Positions 58,630 to 64,000 of a DNA stretch of 64,000 bases are shown here, piece after piece. Position 1 is the stretch's first letter, and each line of letters begins with the position of its first letter. The translations under genes were made by a program, and so were the position numbers. Origin of the DNA: Clostridia bacterium (GTDB taxonomy: Bacteria; Bacillota_A; Clostridia; Oscillospirales; CAG-272); NCBI GenBank assembly GCA_017452945.1, contig JAFTLD010000002.1:12632-76631 (forward strand), read 5' to 3'. Under the pieces are notes generated by a model that saw nothing but the letters and a program-made list of their open reading frames with translations, was not told the DNA's origin and made no database searches.

Positions 58630-61263
58630 TTATAGGTTATCGTTCTTGAGCGCATCGATGGGATTGTCCTTGTGGATCTTGTGCATAGCGTACATCATGG
58701 TGACAAACACCACCAAGAACACGCTGGCAACTGCAATGCCGATGGCTGCCCAGGGCAGGGTAAAGCCAAGCGTTACCCCTTCGGAAACGATGAGGTAGAT
58801 GATAAAGGTCACGAGGACCGATACGGGCAAGCCCCACAGCAGCGCCTTAGCACCGTAAAGCAGGCATTCAAAGCAGGTCATGCGCGTAAAGTCACGCTTG
58901 GTCATGCCAACGGATTTGAGCATTGCGAACTCTCTGCGGCGCAGCTGCACGTTTGTGGTGATGGTGTTGAATACGTTGGCGGCTGCGATCAGCGAGATCA
59001 GCGCGATGAATCCGTAAGCGAAAACGCGGATGATGGTAACGATGTCGCGGTTGCGCTGTACGGCAGCCGCATAGTTGAACAGCTCGTCGGTAGCAAGTCC
59101 GTTGTCGATCAGAAGCTCGCGGACAGCCTCAAAGCTCTTGGTGTGATCGTCGGATACGATCAGATATTCGGTCGTGCCGGATTCCTGCATGGTCGGGAAT
59201 ACTGCAGGCAGTGCGCTTTGCGGATACATCAGCGTCAGAAACATATCCTCGTAGATGAAGTAAGGCTTTTCGTAAAGCACGGTGCCGATCTGCAGTGTTT
59301 TCGTAACGGCTGCCTCACTCTTGGGGAGCAGTACATCCTCGTCGCCCAGATAGGAAACGTAGCGGTAGTGATCACCTGCGATACTGTCGAAGTAGTAGCC
59401 TTCGATATCCTTGACGGCGGTAACTGCAAGCTCGTTCGGCTTACCTGCGAGCATATTGATCGTTTCGTATTTTTCCTCTGTGCGGTTGTACATGGTGTTG
59501 CCATCCAAGGCAACTGCCACGGGAGCAGTGGTGCTCATATATTTTTGCTCGTCAAGCCCCTGCTCCTTCAGATATGCGCGATAGGTTTCGTCCTCAACGA
59601 ATGCATAGTGGATAACGGTGTGCGACTGATCAGCGGGTAAGCCCTCCACGTAAGTGACCGAGCCTGCAGCATCATCCAACCACTGTGGGTCAAGCACGCT
59701 TGTCTTGACCGACGTTCCAAGCTTGTAATAGGTGGTGTAGGTTGCGTTTTTGACCTTGTCTGCGCCTCTGATCTGCGAGAGCAACTTATCTGCGCTCAGG
59801 TTGGGGTTGGAGCGGTCAAAGCCGCTGTAGGTAATGTCGTAGGAGGCGGAGGAAAATGCGCTCTCGGCAGTTTTGGTCAGATAGTCGGAAAGAGCGAAAG
59901 CCGAGATGAACAGCACGATGCTCATGAACAGGGAGAGAACGGTTGCGCGGTACTTTTTGCGGTTGCGCTTGAAGTGCTTGCTTGCAAGCACGCCGGGCAG
60001 ACCGAACAGCTTGTAGGTCAGCTTGCTTGTGCGGGATTTCTTTGCCTTGATATCTGCATTTTGACGAATGGCCTCTACGGCAGATACGCGCATAGCGCGG
60101 ATCGAGGGGATCCAGGCAGAGATCAGTACCGTGATCAGCGCGATCACAGCGGCTGCGATAATGCCCCAAGGGTTGATCGAGAGCGTCATGGGCAAGGGCA
60201 GGCTTGTAAAGGCGGTGAATTTATCGCCAAACAATGCAAGCACGATGCCGATACCGCCAACACCCGAGAGGATGCCGAGCGGGATGCCGATGGCACTGAC
60301 GGCCAGTGCTTCAAAAATGACCATGTGACGCAGCTGACGGCGCGTTGCTCCCACAGAGGAGAGCAGACCGAACTGCTTGGTTCTCTCGGATACCGAGATT
60401 GCAAAGGAATTGTAGATCAGGGCAACGGCACCGAATACGATCAGCGCGATGATCACGCCCGCAAGGCCGTATATGATGGTGAAAAAGCTGCTTTGCTCGC
60501 TCACACCCGAGAACATCAGTACGTCGGAGTTCTTCACCACGTCAAGTCCTGTTTCTTTCCCGAAAGCGGAGATGTCCTTGACGTTTTTCATGGTGAAATA
60601 TACGTCGCAAAGCGAATTGCCCGTGTCGGCATCTGCCAACGTGATGGCGGTGTATCCGGGGGCGGTCAAGGCTTCAAAGCCGGGACGGGAATAAAAGCCC
60701 ACGACCTTGTAGGTGCGTGTTTCTCTGATTGCCAGCTCCTCGCCCATATAAGGAGTCTGCTGGCTAAGGCCCGACCCAATCTCGCCGCGATCGCCGATTT
60801 GCAGGGTCAACACGTCACCGATCTTGTGCGTAGCCCCTCCGTTGCTGAGCAGATGCTCGGGCAGAAGGATCTCGTTTTGGTTTTGGGGATATTCACCTGC
60901 GGTCAGGTGAACGGGCATCATGTCTTCAAAGTTTTGGCTTGCGCCTAAAATGTAAAGATAAGGCTTGTCGGGATTTACGCTGTTTGCATCGGCATAACCG
61001 ATGCTCTGGCCGTATACGATCTTATCTACCTTGTCAGAAGCATTCAGCTTGTCAATCGTTTGCTTGTCGGCATCCCACACGCTGCCGTGCCAGGAGCCAT
61101 CCATGTATTCGTAGTTTTCTTTGGTGTAGTTGATGGTGCTGGAGGCGATGGTGGTGACTGCGCAGATCATGGCGGTTGCAAGCAGTACGCCAATGATGGT
61201 CACAGCCGTCCGCACCTTATTTTTGCCTAAGGTTTTCAGCGTTACTTTTTGAAAAATGCTCAT
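58630..61263 (-). CDS. FtsX/MacB-type ABC transporter permease
   Basis: 877-residue permease. One N-terminal helix (VRTAVTIIGVLLATAMICAVTTI, about 17-40) precedes a large extracytoplasmic domain. A first FtsX block (FFTIIYGLAGVIIALIVFGAVALIYNSFAISVSERTKQFGLLSSVGA, then IPLGILSGVGG and INPWGIIAAAVIALITVLIS) is followed by a helix near 440, a second extracytoplasmic domain and a second FtsX block (VFNTITTNVQLRRREFAMLKSVGMTKRDF). Such permeases pair with MacB/LolD-like ATPases, transducing force to the cell surface or removing antimicrobial peptides. Its ATG overlaps the ATPase stop (ATGA). Confidence 0.9.
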   Translation of the reverse strand: MSIFQKVTLKTLGKNKVRTAVTIIGVLLATAMICAVTTIASSTINYTKENYEYMDGSWHGSVWDADKQTIDKLNASDKVDKIVYGQSIGYADANSVNPDKPYLYILGASQNFEDMMPVHLTAGEYPQNQNEILLPEHLLSNGGATHKIGDVLTLQIGDRGEIGSGLSQQTPYMGEELAIRETRTYKVVGFYSRPGFEALTAPGYTAITLADADTGNSLCDVYFTMKNVKDISAFGKETGLDVVKNSDVLMFSGVSEQSSFFTIIYGLAGVIIALIVFGAVALIYNSFAISVSERTKQFGLLSSVGATRRQLRHMVIFEALAVSAIGIPLGILSGVGGIGIVLALFGDKFTAFTSLPLPMTLSINPWGIIAAAVIALITVLISAWIPSIRAMRVSAVEAIRQNADIKAKKSRTSKLTYKLFGLPGVLASKHFKRNRKKYRATVLSLFMSIVLFISAFALSDYLTKTAESAFSSASYDITYSGFDRSNPNLSADKLLSQIRGADKVKNATYTTYYKLGTSVKTSVLDPQWLDDAAGSVTYVEGLPADQSHTVIHYAFVEDETYRAYLKEQGLDEQKYMSTTAPVAVALDGNTMYNRTEEKYETINMLAGKPNELAVTAVKDIEGYYFDSIAGDHYRYVSYLGDEDVLLPKSEAAVTKTLQIGTVLYEKPYFIYEDMFLTLMYPQSALPAVFPTMQESGTTEYLIVSDDHTKSFEAVRELLIDNGLATDELFNYAAAVQRNRDIVTIIRVFAYGFIALISLIAAANVFNTITTNVQLRRREFAMLKSVGMTKRDFTRMTCFECLLYGAKALLWGLPVSVLVTFIIYLIVSEGVTLGFTLPWAAIGIAVASVFLVVFVTMMYAMHKIHKDNPIDALKNDNL

Positions 61264-61943
61264 TTTCGTACCACCTCGTCACGTACGATCCTGCCATCTT
61301 CGATGGCAATGATCCTGTCTGCCTGCAGCGCAATGTTCTCGTCGTGGGTGATCACGATCAGTGTCTGACCGTATTTTTGGTTGGAGTGCTTGAGCAGCTC
61401 GATGATCTCGCGGCTGTTTTTGGAGTCCAGATTTCCCGTCGGCTCGTCTGCCAGCATGACAGCGGGAGCGTTCATCAGGGCTCGCCCGATCGAAACGCGT
61501 TGCTGCTGGCCGCCCGAGAGCTGGTTGGGAAGGTGGTTCTCGCGTCCCTTAAGCGAGAGGGTGGAGATCAGTTCATTCAACCGTTCCTTATTGACCTTCT
61601 GTCCGTCCATGAGTACGGGCAGGGTGATGTTCTCGGTGACGTTGAGCACCGGAATGAGGTTGTAGAACTGATAGATCAGGCCGACCTGTCTGCGGCGGAA
61701 GATGGCCAGCTGCTCATCGTTTTGTGCATAAACGTCCTTGCCGTCCATATATACCTTGCCGCTCGTGGGCTTATCCACACCGCCCAGAATATGAAGAAGG
61801 GTGGATTTGCCCGAACCCGAGGGACCGATGATGGCTACGAATTCGCCCTTGTTCACAGAGAAGGAAACACCGTCCAGCGCGTGTACCTGAGCGTCACCCG
61901 TGCCATATGTTTTACGAAGATTTTCAACTCTTAAGATTTCCAT
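61260..61943 (-). CDS. ABC transporter ATPase (MacB/LolD type)
   Basis: 227 residues. Walker A GPSGSGKST (about 38-46), Q-loop in LIYQFYNLIPVLNVTENI, signature LSGGQQQRVSIGRAL, Walker B AVMLADEPTGNLDS and H-loop IVITHDENIA. Canonical in all motifs. Partners with the coupled FtsX-type permease. AAAGGAG precedes the ATG. A separate intergenic promoter region upstream holds GTGAC/GTCAC repeats that may bind the adjacent response regulator. Confidence 0.93.
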   Translation of the reverse strand: MEILRVENLRKTYGTGDAQVHALDGVSFSVNKGEFVAIIGPSGSGKSTLLHILGGVDKPTSGKVYMDGKDVYAQNDEQLAIFRRRQVGLIYQFYNLIPVLNVTENITLPVLMDGQKVNKERLNELISTLSLKGRENHLPNQLSGGQQQRVSIGRALMNAPAVMLADEPTGNLDSKNSREIIELLKHSNQKYGQTLIVITHDENIALQADRIIAIEDGRIVRDEVVRK

Positions 61944-61975
61944 AATGTTTTCTCCTTTTCTTGTTGTACGAGCAA

Positions 61976-62030
61976 ATTATACCCTTGTCAAGTGACAGGA
62001 CGGTGACTTTTATATTACAAAAACGTCACT
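61976..62030 (-). promoter_or_regulatory. Candidate response-regulator-controlled promoter of the ABC genes
   Basis: Minus strand TATAAT (61976-61981) has no good -35 at 17 bp (ACCGTC). Upstream are TGACG/GTCAC units at about 62022-62030, 62002-62007 and 61992-61997. A poor -35 with repeats upstream is typical of an activated promoter; inference from the neighbouring two-component genes. Confidence 0.55.
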
Positions 62031-62033
62031 TTG

Positions 62034-62061
62034 AAAAAAGGGAACGTGTCAAACAGTTCCC
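62034..62061 (-). terminator. Terminator overlapping the end of the kinase gene
   Basis: Minus strand GGGAAC...GTTCCC followed by TTTTTT. The left arm is the last codons of the kinase gene and its stop lies in the loop. Confidence 0.75.
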
Positions 62062-63050
62062 TTATAGAATCGCATGATAAACTGTGCGCCGCCCTCGGGG
62101 GCGTTCTGCGCCTTGAGCGTGCCGTTTTGCGCGGTAACAATGGTGCGTGCAAGCGCAAGGCCTACGCCAAAGCCCGCATCGGATGAATTCTTTCCTTTAT
62201 AAAAGCGTTCGAAGAGGCGGGGAAGATCCTCGGGATCAATGCCTGCGCCGCTGTCTGTTACCGTAATTTCGGAATAGAGTGCGGTTTCCTTGGCTTGTAT
62301 GCAAAGTGTGCCGCCCTCGGGGGTGTGCTCCATGCAGTTTTTGACAATGTTGCCAAGCGCCTCGGCCGTCCATGCAGCGTCGCAGGCCACGTGTCCGTCA
62401 GCCTTGCAGATCAGCCTTTGCCCGTGCAGCTCGATGGGGACCAGCAAAGGGGCTGTGGAGCGGTCGATCAGCTCTTGCAGTGACATGCTCCGGCTTTGCA
62501 GCTGTATGGTGCCTGCGTCCAGCTTGGACATTTTGAGCAAAGCGGTGATCAGCCAATCGATGCGCGAGAGCAGCACGTAAAGCTCGCGCATATATTGCTC
62601 GCGTGCCTGCTCGGGCAGCTCGGGGTCGTCCAAAAGAGAGACGATCAGGTTGATCGAGGTCAGCGGTGTGCGGATCTGGTGCGAGATGTCTGCGATCGAA
62701 TCGGCAAGAAAGATCTTGTCGTCAAGCAGCGCCTGCTGCTGTTCACGCAATCTCACAGTCATTTTGTAAAGCTCACTTTGCAAAACGCCCAGTTCTCCCT
62801 CGTCATAGCCGTCAAAGGAAAGGGTGTAGTCCCCGTGCAGCACGCGGTTGACCGTATCCGAGAGCGCTTCGATGCGTCTGTAGCGGCGGTATGTGAAGAC
62901 TAAGAATATACAGATAAAGACAAGGCAAAGTCCAAGCGTAAAGACACCGAACCACACGTTCCATATAAAAGCCGCCACGGTTGCACAGGCTCCAAGCACG
63001 CCAAATATGAGCAAAAGCCGCTGTATTTCGGGATTTCTGAATAATTTCAT
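62049..63050 (-). CDS. Sensor histidine kinase (two-component)
   Basis: 333 residues. Two membrane helices with a very short external loop (about 15-60) suggest an intramembrane-sensing kinase. Then a HAMP-like linker, H-box ISHQIRTPLTS (phosphorylated His about 130), N-box EALGNIVKNCMEHT, G-boxes DSGAGI and GFGVGLALARTIV. The ATG at 63050 follows the response regulator stop by 1 base, so translation is coupled. The short sensor loop and adjacent FtsX-type ABC transporter resemble antimicrobial-peptide sensing systems, in which the transporter is part of the sensor. Confidence 0.9.
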   Translation of the reverse strand: MKLFRNPEIQRLLLIFGVLGACATVAAFIWNVWFGVFTLGLCLVFICIFLVFTYRRYRRIEALSDTVNRVLHGDYTLSFDGYDEGELGVLQSELYKMTVRLREQQQALLDDKIFLADSIADISHQIRTPLTSINLIVSLLDDPELPEQAREQYMRELYVLLSRIDWLITALLKMSKLDAGTIQLQSRSMSLQELIDRSTAPLLVPIELHGQRLICKADGHVACDAAWTAEALGNIVKNCMEHTPEGGTLCIQAKETALYSEITVTDSGAGIDPEDLPRLFERFYKGKNSSDAGFGVGLALARTIVTAQNGTLKAQNAPEGGAQFIMRFYKGTV

Positions 63051-63051
63051 A

Positions 63052-63720
63052 TCAAATAACCTTATAGCCAAGACCGCGCACGGTCAGAATGATGGTGGGG
63101 TTTTGCGGATCGTCCTCAATCTTCTCGCGCAGACGCTTGATATACACGGTCAGCGTATTGTCATTCACAAACTCACCCGCAATATCCCAAATCGATTCCA
63201 AAAGCTTGGTGCGCGTCAGCACAGCCCCGCGGTTGTTGATAAAAACAAGCAGAAGACGGTATTCCAGCGCGGAGAGAAAAAGATCCTGCCCGTTCTTTGT
63301 GGCAATGCCCTTGACCGTATCCACCTGCACGTTGCCAAGCGTGACCGTACTGTTGGTGCCGCCCGTTCTGCGCAGCACGTTTTTGATGCGCGAGATCAGC
63401 TCACGCGGACGGAATGGCTTGGGAATATAGTCGTCCGCACCTAAATCAAAGCCTGTCACGGTGCTGTATTCGTCGCCCGAGGCGGTCAGAAAAATGACAG
63501 GGATATTCCAATGCGCCTTGACGGCCGAGCAGACCGAGAAGCCGTTGCCATCGGCAAGCGAGATGTCCAACAGCACAAGATCAAAAGGCTCGCGATCCAA
63601 AGCGGAAAGCGCTGCAGTCTGGCCGTTTGCGCTCTTGACCGAAAAACCCTCGCGAGCAAGGAAATCACTCAAGGTCGCTACGATGGTCTTGTCGTCCTCT
63701 ACCAATAAGATCTTTGTCAT
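63052..63720 (-). CDS. OmpR-family response regulator
   Basis: 222 residues. Receiver domain with acidic pocket VEDD (8-11), phosphorylated Asp in LVLLDISLADGNG (about 52), conserved Thr in FLTASGD and Lys in YIPKPFRP. The C-terminal winged helix ends NDNTLTVYIKRLREKIED and TVRGLGYKVI. AAAGGAG precedes the ATG. First gene of a four-gene regulator-kinase-ATPase-permease cluster. Closest functional type: VanR/GraR-like cell-envelope stress regulators. Confidence 0.93.
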   Translation of the reverse strand: MTKILLVEDDKTIVATLSDFLAREGFSVKSANGQTAALSALDREPFDLVLLDISLADGNGFSVCSAVKAHWNIPVIFLTASGDEYSTVTGFDLGADDYIPKPFRPRELISRIKNVLRRTGGTNSTVTLGNVQVDTVKGIATKNGQDLFLSALEYRLLLVFINNRGAVLTRTKLLESIWDIAGEFVNDNTLTVYIKRLREKIEDDPQNPTIILTVRGLGYKVI

Positions 63721-63752
63721 GGGTCGTCTCCTTTGCCGTTTGATTACTTTTT

Positions 63753-63781
63753 ATTATATAACAAACAAGAAAAATTGTCAA
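63753..63781 (-). promoter_or_regulatory. Promoter of the response regulator gene
   Basis: Minus strand TTGACA (63776-63781), 17-bp spacer, TATAAT (63753-63758). Confidence 0.8.
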
Positions 63782-63806
63782 TAACGGGACGGAAACGAAA
63801 AAACTA

Positions 63807-63835
63807 TTGCAAAGCGGATATTTTTTCGATATAAT
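63807..63835 (+). promoter_or_regulatory. Promoter of the right-end transcript
   Basis: TTGCAA (63807-63812), 17-bp spacer, TATAAT (63830-63835). Confidence 0.7.
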
Positions 63836-63841
63836 AGAATA

Positions 63842-63940
63842 AAAAAAGAAACTGACGCGGCAATGTCATTAAGTTAATTTAGTGACGCGAAAGAAAGATG
63901 CACTTAACAAAGCTGAAAAAGCAGAGTTAAGTGCATTTTT
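63842..63940 (+). ncRNA. Short untranslated unit between promoter and terminator
   Basis: About 100 bases from the predicted start to the T-run of the terminator (stem ATGCACTTAAC/GTTAAGTGCAT, 63898-63936). No ribosome site followed by an ORF is seen. TGACGCG occurs twice (about 63853 and 63882). It could be a small RNA or an attenuated leader of a gene beyond the right edge. Confidence 0.4.
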
Positions 63941-63941
63941 C
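63898..63941 (+). terminator. Terminator at the right end
   Basis: ATGCACTTAAC/GTTAAGTGCAT stem with a smaller inner GCTG/CAGC-like loop, followed by TTTTTCG. Confidence 0.75.
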
Positions 63942-64000
63942 GTGAAAAAGGCATGGCGAAAAGACAGACGAGAAAGTCTGTCAAAAAAGTATTGCAAAAA

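Noticed and set aside
1..64000. tRNA or rRNA genes
   Set aside because: No tRNA T-loop (GGTTCGANTCC-like) with matching acceptor ends and no rRNA-like sequence noticed on either strand.

Overview
The window reads as one contiguous piece of a Clostridia-type (Bacillota) chromosome, most likely from an uncultured anaerobic gut or rumen bacterium. This is inferred from clostridial protein families (an NfnAB-like transhydrogenase pair, a DUF1292 protein, XRE-TPR regulators, heterodimeric ABC exporters, Thr/Glu-linker lipoproteins), strong AAGGAG ribosome sites, sigma-A promoters with an almost invariant 17-bp spacer, and compact operons with many ATGA overlaps. No rRNA, tRNA, transposase, integrase, phage gene or CRISPR array was found.

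Layout. 1-1980: end of lepA, hemW and a DUF1292 protein. 1981-2576: a structured RNA resembling 6S RNA, then a palindromic repeat element. 2577-6295: nfnA/nfnB-like genes and gdhA (electron and NADPH/glutamate metabolism). 6362-6949: a small unknown gene behind a promoter-hairpin-terminator leader or small RNA. 7155-11503: CPBP protease, tadA, topB and a shikimate-kinase-like protein. 11620-15345: an XRE repressor divergent from a collagen-like lipoprotein, then a small membrane protein. 15401-18930: a heterodimeric ABC exporter. 19151-20724: XRE-TPR regulator with a membrane partner. 20851-26359: deoC, a T/E-linker lipoprotein, aspartokinase and a third ABC exporter.

26581-32864: an apparent operon of DUF1015, YhaO/SbcD-like nuclease, YhaN/SbcC-like ATPase and a CrtI-like oxidoreductase. 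33011-37851: a flavin-reductase-like protein divergent from an alpha-galactosidase-like glycosidase and a sugar MFS carrier. 37852-38201: a MITE-like repeat. 38202-41473: an ECF-type sigma factor with an unusually large membrane anti-sigma candidate. 41678-45540: marR, an ERMP1-like M28 membrane peptidase and a ketopantoate-reductase-family gene. 45660-50003: a DUF4832-like protein, a helical-bundle protein, a second MITE-like repeat and an alpha-L-rhamnosidase-like GH78. 50187-55241: XRE-TPR regulator, NYC1-like SDR, beta-lactamase-fold hydrolase, small membrane protein and MATE exporter. 55329-58535: two secreted lipoproteins, one with an EEP nuclease/phosphatase domain. 58630-63720: response regulator, kinase, ABC ATPase and FtsX-type permease. 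63807-63940: a promoter-terminator unit at the right end.

The most unusual items are the uncharacterised RNA element at 6767-6949, the collagen-like lipoprotein with its divergent regulator and palindromic operator, the oversized anti-sigma candidate, the MarR operator architecture, and three short palindromic or MITE-like elements. I did not find a convincing wholly new defence or mobile system. All functional names rest on motif recognition by eye, without database searches.
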